Below, piece after piece: positions 1 through 7,344 of a DNA stretch of 43,842 nucleotides. The translations under genes and the position numbers were made by a program. Within the stretch, counting starts at the first letter, position 1; every line of letters starts with the position of its first letter. The notes beneath the pieces were generated by a model. That model made no database searches and was not told the origin of the DNA. It saw nothing but the letters and a program-made list of their open reading frames with translations. Source of the stretch: CAYVQE01 sp964633205 (lineage in GTDB: Bacteria > Myxococcota > B64-G9); NCBI GenBank assembly GCA_964633205.1, contig CAZWFN010000043.1, positions 1-43,842 of the forward strand, in the 5' to 3' direction.

Positions 1-2
1 CC

Positions 3-113
3 GCCCCGCCCGATCCCCCGCTGGAGCTGCTGCGCGCCTGGCTCGAACGCCTGCGGCGTTGCCCACCGGGCCCGCAATGGGCGGAGCCGGTCGGAGCTTG
101 GGGATTCGCTTAA
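3..113 (+). CDS. C-terminal end of an unidentified protein (partial)
   Basis: An open frame enters from the left edge and ends at TAA 111-113, giving 36 residues. The composition (Pro, Leu, Arg, Trp rich, ending in GFA) and codon use resemble the GC-rich genes further right, so it is probably the tail of a real gene. Its stop overlaps the stop of the convergent gene at 110-748. Too little is present to assign a family. Confidence 0.45.
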   Translation, partial: APPDPPLELLRAWLERLRRCPPGPQWAEPVGAWGFA

Positions 114-748
114 GGCATCCGGTCTTTGAGGGCCTGAAGTGCATCGGCCAACAGACGATCGAAGGCACGGAACGCCTGGAGCTGTTTCAACGGACCAAAG
201 TCGCTGATCAACTCGGCAACGCGATGCCGGATTCTCGGGAGATCACGGTGTAGCTTGCTCAGCTTTCGCCCCTGGGCGGCTGCCGCTTTGATTAGGGCGG
301 CATCCAGGACATCCTTGGGATTGGGTATCTTTTCGATCTGCTCCAATGGGGGGAGCTCGAGATCGACGGCACCCGTCGGTCGACCGGCCGCTTTTCGAAT
401 CGCCTGTTCCTCGTGCAAGAGCCAGGCCTCGGTCATGCGGACGGGCACGATACATACGTATCGTGGTGGGTTAATCACGGCGTTGAGTGCGCGTTCGATC
501 TCCTGGACTCTTTCTTCTGGCGGAGCCCTCTCGGCATCGCGATGGATGAACAACAGGTCTCCAGGATAGAGTTGGATGGTCGCTTCGATTCGTTCTTTCA
601 GTTTCTTGGGTTTGCTGGGCACCAGCGACAGATCGGCCCGCTCTCCACGGACGCGATGCCAGCCATGAACTCCCAACAACCAATTGATGGGGTGTTGCAG
701 GCAGGCATCTGAAGATCCGTCGCTCAGAAGCGTGTACTTCAGGATCAT
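110..748 (-). CDS. DUF4276/TOPRIM-like protein, partner of the upstream ATPase
   Basis: 212 residues. The N-terminus has a TOPRIM-like strand and turn (LLSDGSSD, residues 7-14), followed by an acidic motif HRDAE at 69-73 and the segment VRMTEAW at 103-109. The last of these is typical of DUF4276 proteins, which sit beside AAA/ABC-type ATPases. In TOPRIM folds the first acidic residue (usually Glu) and a later DxD-like pair bind metal for nucleic acid cleavage; here the first position is Asp. The start ATG overlaps the stop of the ATPase gene by 4 nt (745-748), so the two are translationally coupled. By analogy with ATPase plus TOPRIM pairs such as PARIS, Gabija and AbiL/Rlo-type modules, a role in phage defence is likely but inferred. 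GC content is lower than in the downstream genes. Confidence 0.75.
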   Translation of the reverse strand: MILKYTLLSDGSSDACLQHPINWLLGVHGWHRVRGERADLSLVPSKPKKLKERIEATIQLYPGDLLFIHRDAERAPPEERVQEIERALNAVINPPRYVCIVPVRMTEAWLLHEEQAIRKAAGRPTGAVDLELPPLEQIEKIPNPKDVLDAALIKAAAAQGRKLSKLHRDLPRIRHRVAELISDFGPLKQLQAFRAFDRLLADALQALKDRMP

Positions 749-2235
749 GACCCGGTGTCGCAGTCTTGCTGACGGTCGAACAAGGCCAGCTGCCGTTCCG
801 CCATGGCTCGCACGTTGTCCGGCTTCTGAATACCTGCACCTCGATCGCCGGCGACGGGAGCGGGCTGTCCCAGGTAGCTGAGGATGAACCCCAAAGAGAC
901 CGGTTCCGCTCCGACCTTCGTCCGCCAGGAATCGCCGACGGCAGAGAACCCGACAGATTCGCTCATCTTCCCATCGAGCTTTCGGCGGTCGGGTTGCGCG
1001 AACACGACGTGCTCTGGACGAAGACTGCCGACGACCAGCGGTGAATGCGTCGAGAAAATGACCTGTCGCAGAGGATTCGATTCATCGACTGCGATCATCG
1101 GATCGACCGCCATGTCCTCGAGCAGGCCGAGCATCGCCTCGATCCGCCTGGGATGGATTCCGTTCTCGGGTTCCTCCAGGCACAGGACACCGGTCTCTTC
1201 GGGATCGCGCTCCATGACGGCCAAGGCCAGGAAACGCAACGTGCCATCGGACAAGGCACTGGCCGGAAGCTCGATCTGACCGTTTTCTTGCAGCAGCAAC
1301 TGGAGCAGCTTGCGCCCTTCGTCTCTGTCGACCCGGATCGAGCGTACCCCTTCGACCAGCTGTGCGACCCGATTCGCGATTTGTTGGTACACGTCGGCCG
1401 GCTGCTCCTCCGCCATGGTTGCGAGGCGGTAGAGACTGGCCGGTACGTGGGCTCCGGATGGGTCGATCCGCGCCGGGCTCTGAAAATCATCGGATCGGCG
1501 CAAGGCCGAGGGCTCGAGTTGCAGCTGCCGCCACTGCCGCATCTCCCTGCGCAGCAGAACCGCGGTCCGCGCCTCTTCGGCATTGTGGGCCGAGGACAGC
1601 ACCGTGCGTGGCAACCTGGATGCCAGAAATGCCGCCGGTCTTCCTCCCCCACGCCTGTCTTTGTCTGCGGCACGCATCCGGTCGCTCTGAAGGTGGATGA
1701 CCGTGTCACCGGTATTTGCGTCGGCTTCGGTTCGAATGAAGGTCCGACTGGAACGACGGCCAGTCCCTCGGGCGACGGAATCACGCCATTCCTTTGCGTG
1801 TGGAAATCCGAGGCGCTGCCGCGTCTCCGCCTTCGTCACGTAGGAGAGTACTTCGCGTTCCAGGCTGATCTTGGGAATCGAGGTGGATCGATCGTCGGTC
1901 AGGAACAACTCGATCTCGTAGGTGACAAACGTGTTCTGGGCGACGGCGGGCTGGTTGAAGTCGTCGACTCCTTGCTCGGGGATGAGCACGTCGCACGACA
2001 GATGCATTCGATTGTCGCCGCCGATGGTGAACAGATTGGTCAGCGTTCCACCGCCGCGAACCTCGCTCGCAGCCTCGATGAAGGACTTGTCCGCCAGCAG
2101 ACCCAAGAATTGGATCGCATCGAAGAGGTTGGATTTGCCGATGCCATTGGCGCCTGCGATACAGGTCAATGGACCGAATCTGACCTCTGCGTCCACGAGG
2201 TTCTTGAAGCCCTTGATCGCCAATCTCGTCAGCAT
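745..2235 (-). CDS. AAA_21/OLD-like ABC ATPase of a probable defence cassette
   Basis: 496 residues. The fold is that of RecF/SMC/OLD-like ABC ATPases. Walker A is GANGIGKS at 28-35, the ABC signature is LSDGT at 328-332, Walker B with catalytic Glu lies in LCLEEPENG from about 351, and the H-loop is FSTHSP at 394-399. The central 100-300 region is the variable helical insert of this family. There is no C-terminal TOPRIM domain, unlike true OLD nucleases; that activity would come from the coupled DUF4276-like gene. The start is the ATG at 2235, which gives a standard first strand followed by Walker A. No strong Shine-Dalgarno is visible, and a 6-bp hairpin lies about 30 nt upstream. Lower GC and different codon use suggest horizontal acquisition. 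ATPase identity is firm; the defence role is inferred from the pairing. Confidence 0.88.
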   Translation of the reverse strand: MLTRLAIKGFKNLVDAEVRFGPLTCIAGANGIGKSNLFDAIQFLGLLADKSFIEAASEVRGGGTLTNLFTIGGDNRMHLSCDVLIPEQGVDDFNQPAVAQNTFVTYEIELFLTDDRSTSIPKISLEREVLSYVTKAETRQRLGFPHAKEWRDSVARGTGRRSSRTFIRTEADANTGDTVIHLQSDRMRAADKDRRGGGRPAAFLASRLPRTVLSSAHNAEEARTAVLLRREMRQWRQLQLEPSALRRSDDFQSPARIDPSGAHVPASLYRLATMAEEQPADVYQQIANRVAQLVEGVRSIRVDRDEGRKLLQLLLQENGQIELPASALSDGTLRFLALAVMERDPEETGVLCLEEPENGIHPRRIEAMLGLLEDMAVDPMIAVDESNPLRQVIFSTHSPLVVGSLRPEHVVFAQPDRRKLDGKMSESVGFSAVGDSWRTKVGAEPVSLGFILSYLGQPAPVAGDRGAGIQKPDNVRAMAERQLALFDRQQDCDTGS

Positions 2236-2263
2236 GTCGCGGTCGAGCAGGTTGCCGGAAGTG

Positions 2264-2280
2264 TCCTGTCAAAAACAGGA
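2264..2280 (-). repeat. Hairpin in the leader of the ATPase gene
   Basis: A perfect 6-bp inverted repeat (TCCTGT / ACAGGA) with a 5-nt A/T-rich loop lies 29-45 nt upstream of the ATPase ATG and downstream of its predicted promoter. It could form in the mRNA leader or serve as an operator. Function unknown. Confidence 0.4.
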
Positions 2281-2310
2281 AAACGCGCTCTGCCCTCTCC
2301 CTTGCGCGAG

Positions 2311-2340
2311 AGCTTAGCAGATTTGCGGAAATGCGGGCAA
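2311..2340 (-). promoter_or_regulatory. Putative promoter of the ATPase/TOPRIM pair
   Basis: On the minus strand TTGCCC (-35) is separated by 18 nt from TAAGCT (-10). It would give a leader of roughly 70 nt before the ATPase start at 2235. The match is moderate. Confidence 0.35.
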
Positions 2341-2358
2341 CCTGGGGCGGACGGCCGA

Positions 2359-2388
2359 TTGACAGCCGGTGGGCGGCGCGGATAGGGT
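2359..2388 (+). promoter_or_regulatory. Putative promoter, possibly leaderless, for the cNMP-binding kinase
   Basis: TTGACA (2359-2364), 18-nt spacer, TAGGGT (2383-2388). The ATG at 2395 lies only 6 nt beyond the -10 box, so transcription would begin at or within a base or so of the start codon. No Shine-Dalgarno-like sequence fits between the -10 and the ATG, which agrees with a leaderless message. Confidence 0.5.
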
Positions 2389-2394
2389 CGGGCC

Positions 2395-3828
2395 ATGTCC
2401 ACCGTCGACTTCCTGTCCAGCGTCCAGGGCTTCGGGGGCCTGGAGACCGCGGATCTGGAGTCCTTGGCCGAGCGGGTGCAGCCCGATCGCTTCGAGCCCG
2501 GCGAGGCCTTGATGCGCGCCGGCGAACCGGGCGACACCATGCACGTCATCCGCAGCGGCCGGGTGCGCATCCCGATCCGCGACGAGAACGGCGCCGAGAA
2601 GATGGTCTTCCACCTCGGCCCGCGCGACCTGGTCGGCGAGATGGCCCTGCTGACCGGCGAGCCGCGCTCGGCCGACGTGATCGCCGAGCAACCCACCGAG
2701 ACGCTGGCCATCGATCGCAACACGCTGCAGCCGCTGCTGGAGGACTACCCGCCGCTGGCCCAGTTCTTGACCGAGATCCTGGGCCGGCGGCTGGAGGAAA
2801 AGGGCGGCATCGAGCACGTAGGCAAGTATCGCCTGGTGGGCAAGCTGGGCGAAGGGGCCAGCGGCAAGGTCTACGAGGCCCTGCACCCGGCGCTGCAGCG
2901 CACGGTGGCCATCAAGATGTTGTCGCATTCGCTGGTCTACCACGCCCGCTCGCGGGAGCGTTTTCTGGCCGAGGCGCGGCTGCTGGCCTCGTTGACCCAC
3001 CCCCACATCGTGCAGATCTTCGACACCGAGTCGGCCTACGCCACGCATTTCATCGTCATGGAAAAGCTGCCCGGCGGCGGCCTGGCCGGGCTGATGCGCG
3101 AGCGCGGCCGGCTGGGCCCGGACGAGGCGGCGCGCATCCTGCGCCAGATGGCCAGCGCGCTGGCTTTCGCCCACGGCGCCGGTTTCGCCCACCGCGACGT
3201 CAAGCCGGCCAACGTGGCCTTCGACGCCCAGGGCACCGCCAAGCTGATGGACTTCGGCCTGGCGCGGCCGGTGCCGGTGGGAGAACCGGGCCGCAAGGCC
3301 AAGTCGGTCGACGGCACGCCGCAGTACATCGCCCCCGAGACAGCCATGGGCAAGGTGGCCGACGGCCGGGTGGACTACTACGCGCTGGGGGTGATCGCCT
3401 TCGAGATGCTGACCGGCCGGCTGCCTTTCGAGCACGCCGACGTGATGCAGATGCTCAGGGCCCACGTCCGCGAGGAACCGCCGGACATCGGCCAGGTGCG
3501 GCCCGACCTGCCCGCGGGGCTGAAGCGCTTCGTGCGCGAGTCGCTGCACAAGGATCCCGAAGAGCGGCTGAGCGACCCGCAGCGCGTCCAGCAACTGTTG
3601 ACCCGGGTCGATGGACGGCCGGCCGAGCCGGGGCCCGACGCCGTCGAGCGGGTGATTCACCTGCGCTACCCGCCCGCCGCGGACGCAGCGGTCGAACAGG
3701 CCGTCGGCCGGCTGGCGGCCGAGTTGGACGGCGGCTTCGGGGTGGCTCTGACCACCGCCCGGCTGCGCGCCCCGGCGGCGGCCGCGTCGGCGATCGAAGA
3801 CGAAGCCGCAGCGGAGGAGAACCGATGA
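2395..3828 (+). CDS. Ser/Thr protein kinase with N-terminal cyclic-nucleotide-binding domain
   Basis: 477 residues. Residues about 15-135 form a CRP/PKA-type cNMP-binding domain with phosphate-binding cassette GEMALLTGEPRSA (81-93), keeping the Glu and Arg that contact the cyclic nucleotide. Residues about 144-405 are a Hanks-type kinase: Gly loop GEGASG (152-157), Lys174 in VAIK, catalytic loop HRDVKPAN (266-273), DFG at 286-288 and an APE variant (APET, 313-316). A C-terminal tail of about 70 residues has no recognised domain, and no transmembrane segment is seen. The order, with the sensor domain before the kinase on one chain, resembles eukaryotic cGMP-dependent kinase. It overlaps the AAA+ gene by ATGA, so the ATPase may be its partner or substrate (inferred). 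Confidence 0.9.
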   Translation: MSTVDFLSSVQGFGGLETADLESLAERVQPDRFEPGEALMRAGEPGDTMHVIRSGRVRIPIRDENGAEKMVFHLGPRDLVGEMALLTGEPRSADVIAEQPTETLAIDRNTLQPLLEDYPPLAQFLTEILGRRLEEKGGIEHVGKYRLVGKLGEGASGKVYEALHPALQRTVAIKMLSHSLVYHARSRERFLAEARLLASLTHPHIVQIFDTESAYATHFIVMEKLPGGGLAGLMRERGRLGPDEAARILRQMASALAFAHGAGFAHRDVKPANVAFDAQGTAKLMDFGLARPVPVGEPGRKAKSVDGTPQYIAPETAMGKVADGRVDYYALGVIAFEMLTGRLPFEHADVMQMLRAHVREEPPDIGQVRPDLPAGLKRFVRESLHKDPEERLSDPQRVQQLLTRVDGRPAEPGPDAVERVIHLRYPPAADAAVEQAVGRLAAELDGGFGVALTTARLRAPAAAASAIEDEAAAEENR

Positions 3829-5270
3829 GCCAGGACGGATCCGACGACGTCACCAGCACCCTGGTCGGTATGGAGCCGATCGATTTCAGCGCTGACGATG
3901 ACCAGCAGCAGCAAAAGCAGGAGCCGCGTTCCTCGGCCTCCATTCGGCCGGTCACCCGGCCGCGCCAGCCCGACGAGCCGGCCTTCTTGCCCGCGCCGCC
4001 GCGTGCGGTGCGCGACACCGGGCTGAGCTATTCCTACCTCGAAGAGCTGGTGCTCAAGCACATGTTCCAGGGCGGCGACATGGCCGGCGGCGAGGTGACC
4101 GAGCGCATCCGGCTGCCGGCGACCCTGGTCGAGGAGATCATCGAACGGCTGCGGCGGATGAAGCTGATCGACATCAAGGGCTCGAGCCGCACCGGCATCG
4201 GCCGCAGCGGCATGATCCTGACCATGACCGAGGCCGGCCACAAGATCTGCGAACACTCGCTGGAGCGCGACGAGTACGTCGGCCCGGCCCCGGTGCCCTT
4301 CTCCTACTACTGCCAGGCGGTGGCCGCCCAGAGCATCCGCGGCAACCGCTTGCAGCGCGCTCACATCGAGCCCCACTTCGGCGATTTGGTGCTGCGCGAC
4401 GAGGTCTACGACGCCATCGGTCCAGCGATGAACTCCGGCCGGGCCTTGTTTTTCTACGGCCCGCCGGGCAACGGCAAGACGGCCATTTGCCAGCGCATGA
4501 CCGACTGCTTCGGCGGCGACGTGTTCGTGCCGCACGCCATCGTGGTCGACGACTTCATCATCAAGGTTTTCGACGAGACGCTGCACCGGCCGGTCGAGCA
4601 CGAGGGCGCGGTCGACGCCCGCTGGGTGCGCTGCCGGCGGCCGATGGTGGTGGTCGGCGGCGAGCTGACGCTGGACGATCTGAACCTGTCGTACTCGGAT
4701 CAGGTCAAGTACTACGAGGCGCCGGTGCAGATGAAGGCCAACTGCGGCATGCTGTTGGTCGACGACTTCGGCCGCCAGACCATCTCGCCCAAGGCCCTGC
4801 TCAATCGCTGGATCGTGCCGCTGGAGAGCGAGATCGATTTTCTGGGCATGCACACCGGCAAGAAGTTGGAAGTGCCTTTCGACGTATTCGTGGTCTTCTC
4901 CACCAACCTCGATCCGGCCGAGCTGGTCGACAACGCCTTCTTGCGCCGGGTGCGCTACAAGCTCGAGGTCAGCCGGCCCGACGAGGCGCTGTTCCGGAGC
5001 ATCTTCGAGGCCGAGTGCCGCAAGAAGAACGTGGTCTGGGACCCGCCGCTGCTCGACTACCTGATCGCGACGCACTACAAGCCCCAAGGCCGGCCCTTCA
5101 ACTGCTGCGAGCCGCGCGACCTGCTGGATCAGGTCATCGACCTGTGCGCCTACCAGGGCGGCCCGGCGCAGATGACCCGCGACAATCTGGACCGGGCGGC
5201 GGCCAACTATTTCGTCCGCTTCGACGCCGCCGGTGACCGGGCCCAGACCGGGCACGGCGAACTCGGCTGA
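3825..5270 (+). CDS. AAA+ family ATPase with N-terminal winged-helix-like region
   Basis: 481 residues from the ATG that overlaps the kinase stop. Residues 1-60 are acidic, Gln-rich and probably disordered. Residues about 65-140 look like a winged helix. The AAA+ core follows: Walker A GPPGNGKT (212-219), Walker B LLVDDFG (310-316), sensor-1 Asn in FSTN (358-361), and an RR pair at 374-375 that may act as arginine finger. Walker B has Asp-Asp where Asp-Glu is usual. The same frame is open upstream of 3825, but that part is antisense-quality shadow of the kinase gene and is excluded. Similar stand-alone AAA+ proteins occur widely in myxobacteria without an assigned function. Coupling to the kinase suggests phosphorylation-dependent control (inferred). 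Confidence 0.82.
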   Translation: MSQDGSDDVTSTLVGMEPIDFSADDDQQQQKQEPRSSASIRPVTRPRQPDEPAFLPAPPRAVRDTGLSYSYLEELVLKHMFQGGDMAGGEVTERIRLPATLVEEIIERLRRMKLIDIKGSSRTGIGRSGMILTMTEAGHKICEHSLERDEYVGPAPVPFSYYCQAVAAQSIRGNRLQRAHIEPHFGDLVLRDEVYDAIGPAMNSGRALFFYGPPGNGKTAICQRMTDCFGGDVFVPHAIVVDDFIIKVFDETLHRPVEHEGAVDARWVRCRRPMVVVGGELTLDDLNLSYSDQVKYYEAPVQMKANCGMLLVDDFGRQTISPKALLNRWIVPLESEIDFLGMHTGKKLEVPFDVFVVFSTNLDPAELVDNAFLRRVRYKLEVSRPDEALFRSIFEAECRKKNVVWDPPLLDYLIATHYKPQGRPFNCCEPRDLLDQVIDLCAYQGGPAQMTRDNLDRAAANYFVRFDAAGDRAQTGHGELG

Positions 5271-5282
5271 TCACCGCGGCGG

Positions 5283-6695
5283 TCACTCCGCTTTGCGGCC
5301 CTCGAGCTTGTTGGCCGCGTCCAGCGCCGCCACCTTGTAGCACTCGGCCAGGGTGGGGTAGTTGAACACCGTGCTCAGGAAGTAGTCCAGCCCGCCGCCG
5401 AGGCCCATGACCGCCTGACCGATGTGGATCAGCTCGGTGGCGCCGGTGCCGATGATGTGTACCCCCAGCAGGCGCCGGTCGCGGCGGTCGAACAGCATCT
5501 TGAACAACCCCGAATCGTCGCCCAGGATCTGGCCGCGGGCGATCTCGCGGTAGCGCGCCAATCCCTTGACGAAGGCCACCCCCTCGTCGCGCAGCTGCTG
5601 CTCGTGGCGGCCGACGGTCGAGATCTCCGGAATGGCGTAGATGCCGATCGGGAAGTGCTGCGGCATGGCGCAGCTATAGACGCCGAAGGCCTGGCAGGCG
5701 GCCAGCCGGCCCTGCTCGCTGGAGGTGGCCGCCAGCATGGGATAGCCGATCACGTCGCCGGCGGCCAGGATGTGCTCGACCGCGGTGCGGAAGTCGGGGC
5801 CGACCTCGATGCGCCCCTTGTCGTCGGCCTGCAGTCCGGCGGCCTCCAGCGCCAGTCCGCCGGTGTTGCCCACCCGGCCGACGGTGACCAGCACCAGGTC
5901 GGCTTCCTGCTCGCCGCCGCTGGTCAGCCGCACCCGGGCCCGGGGCGGATCGCCGGCGAGCCGCTCGATGGACTCCACGCCGTCGCCGAGCCGAAACGTG
6001 ATGCCGGCGGCCTGCATCTGGTTGATCAGCTCGTCGACGATCTCACGGTCGAGCAAGCGCAGCGGCCGCTGCGATCGGTCGACCAGGGTGACGTCGACGC
6101 CCAGGGCGGCGAACATCGGAGCGTACTCGATGCCGATCACGCCACCGCCGACCACCACCAGGCGGCGCGGCAAGCGCTGCAGATCCACCACCGCATCGGA
6201 GGTGACCACCACCCGGTCGTCGAACGGGATAGCGGCCGGTCGCGCCGGCCGGGTGCCGACCGCGAGCAGGATATAGGCGGCGCTGGCCCGCCGGCCGTCC
6301 CCGCCGTCGTCGATCTGCAAGGTGTGCGGATCGACGAAAGAGGCCCGGCCGCGGATGGTCTCGACCCCGTTGCGCGCCAGCTGGTCCTCGACCACCTCGA
6401 CCTCGCGGCCGACCACCGCCAACACCCGCTGCAGCAGCGCCTGGGCCGAGAGCTGGGCCGCCGCTCCGTCGAACCGCTTGCGATCGAATCGGCCGTGCAG
6501 GCTCGAGAAGTAGATCACCGCCTCGCGGAAGGTTTTCGATGGAATGGTGCCGGTGTCGACGCTGACGCCGCCGACGATGCGGCTCTTCTCCACCACCGCG
6601 GCCCGCTTGCCCAGCTTGGCGGCCTGTACCGCAGCCCGCTGGCCGGCGGGCCCGCTGCCGATGCAGAGCAAATCGTAGTCGTAGCGCTCAGCCAA
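5283..6695 (-). CDS. sthA: Soluble pyridine nucleotide transhydrogenase
   Basis: About 470 residues. It is a flavoprotein of the disulfide-reductase family: FAD-binding GSGPAG (13-18) near the N-terminus, a second Rossmann motif VVVGGGVIGIE in the middle, and the FAD segment LAAGDVIGYP. At the position of the redox-active cysteine pair it reads DTGTIPSK (47-54), so both cysteines are absent. That distinguishes SthA (NADPH + NAD+ to NADP+ + NADH) from dihydrolipoamide dehydrogenase and glutathione reductase. The start is taken as TTG 6695, giving the normal family length and preceded by a G-rich SD (GGGGGTGG). The frame stays open to 6863, but that would overlap the next gene and add about 56 atypical residues. 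It converges with the AAA+ gene, 12 nt apart. Confidence 0.92.
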   Translation of the reverse strand: MAERYDYDLLCIGSGPAGQRAAVQAAKLGKRAAVVEKSRIVGGVSVDTGTIPSKTFREAVIYFSSLHGRFDRKRFDGAAAQLSAQALLQRVLAVVGREVEVVEDQLARNGVETIRGRASFVDPHTLQIDDGGDGRRASAAYILLAVGTRPARPAAIPFDDRVVVTSDAVVDLQRLPRRLVVVGGGVIGIEYAPMFAALGVDVTLVDRSQRPLRLLDREIVDELINQMQAAGITFRLGDGVESIERLAGDPPRARVRLTSGGEQEADLVLVTVGRVGNTGGLALEAAGLQADDKGRIEVGPDFRTAVEHILAAGDVIGYPMLAATSSEQGRLAACQAFGVYSCAMPQHFPIGIYAIPEISTVGRHEQQLRDEGVAFVKGLARYREIARGQILGDDSGLFKMLFDRRDRRLLGVHIIGTGATELIHIGQAVMGLGGGLDYFLSTVFNYPTLAECYKVAALDAANKLEGRKAE

Positions 6696-6741
6696 GAGAC
6701 CACCCCCGCGGCCGGATGAGTTCAGGTCAACTTCTGTCCTG

Positions 6742-6770
6742 AGTGTAAGGGCGGCGGCCGGGTGCGTCAA
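6742..6770 (-). promoter_or_regulatory. Putative sthA promoter
   Basis: On the minus strand TTGACG, 17-nt spacer, TACACT. The -35 box overlaps the stop codon of the upstream lipoprotein gene. It predicts a leader of about 40 nt to the TTG start at 6695. Confidence 0.5.
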
Positions 6771-7279
6771 TCGGCCGGGGCTGAACCGTTGGCGGCTTCG
6801 CGCCGGCCGCGCGACCAGGTGCCGCGCTGGATGCGCTCGGGCATGCTGGCGCAGGCGCGACACAGCCGCTCGCGGGCCGTGTTCAGGTCGGGTCCGCCCG
6901 GTGGCGGCAGCGGCGGGGACTCTACCGGCTCCAACCCGAGGCGGGTGATCGCCGCACGGGCCAGCTGGTGCGCGTTCAGCGACGGCGCCAGGTCCAACCG
7001 CTCGGCCAGCGCCGTGCAGCGGCGCAGCCGCCGGCAGACGAAGCAGAAGCGGCCGGGCGGCCGGATGGCGCGCAGAGCGGCCATGGTGCGGGTCTGGTCA
7101 CGCAGGCGCGCCGGGCGCGAATCCGGTCCAAGAGACGCTGTCAGCAGCTCGCAGGCGCGGATGAAGTGGCCCTCCGGCGGCTCGGGCGCGACGGACAACG
7201 GCACCCGGCGCGGCCAGCAGCCGGCCAGCGGCGCGGCCACCAAGGCCGCCAGCGCGGCCAGGACGACGATGCGTTGCAT
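6767..7279 (-). CDS. Small Cys-containing putative lipoprotein, function unknown
   Basis: 170 residues. The N-terminus is a lipoprotein signal peptide with lipobox LAGC, the acylated Cys being residue 21. The start ATG 7279 has a strong SD (GGAGGAG). The mature protein has a CFVCRRLRRC cluster and a second CRAC pair near the C-terminus, which could bind a metal or form disulfides. No family is recognised. It lies 65 nt downstream of the larger lipoprotein gene on the same strand and is probably co-transcribed. The same frame is open up to 9139, but that part is shadow of the larger lipoprotein gene. Confidence 0.7.
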   Translation of the reverse strand: MQRIVVLAALAALVAAPLAGCWPRRVPLSVAPEPPEGHFIRACELLTASLGPDSRPARLRDQTRTMAALRAIRPPGRFCFVCRRLRRCTALAERLDLAPSLNAHQLARAAITRLGLEPVESPPLPPPGGPDLNTARERLCRACASMPERIQRGTWSRGRREAANGSAPAD

Positions 7280-7292
7280 CGAGCTCCTCCAA

Positions 7293-7313
7293 CCGGGCCG
7301 GTCGCCCGCCCGG
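7293..7313 (-). repeat. GC-rich inverted repeat upstream of the small lipoprotein
   Basis: CCGGGC / GCCCGG separated by 9 nt, placed just upstream of the SD of the gene starting at 7279. It could form a leader hairpin between the two lipoprotein genes. Confidence 0.3.
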
Positions 7314-7344
7314 CTCGGCGCCATGCCCCGAGAAGCCCCAGTCG

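Noticed and set aside
1045..2385. 446-residue open frame on the plus strand
   Set aside because: It is antisense to the ATPase, whose Walker A, signature, Walker B and H-loop are all intact; the plus-strand product has no recognisable domain.
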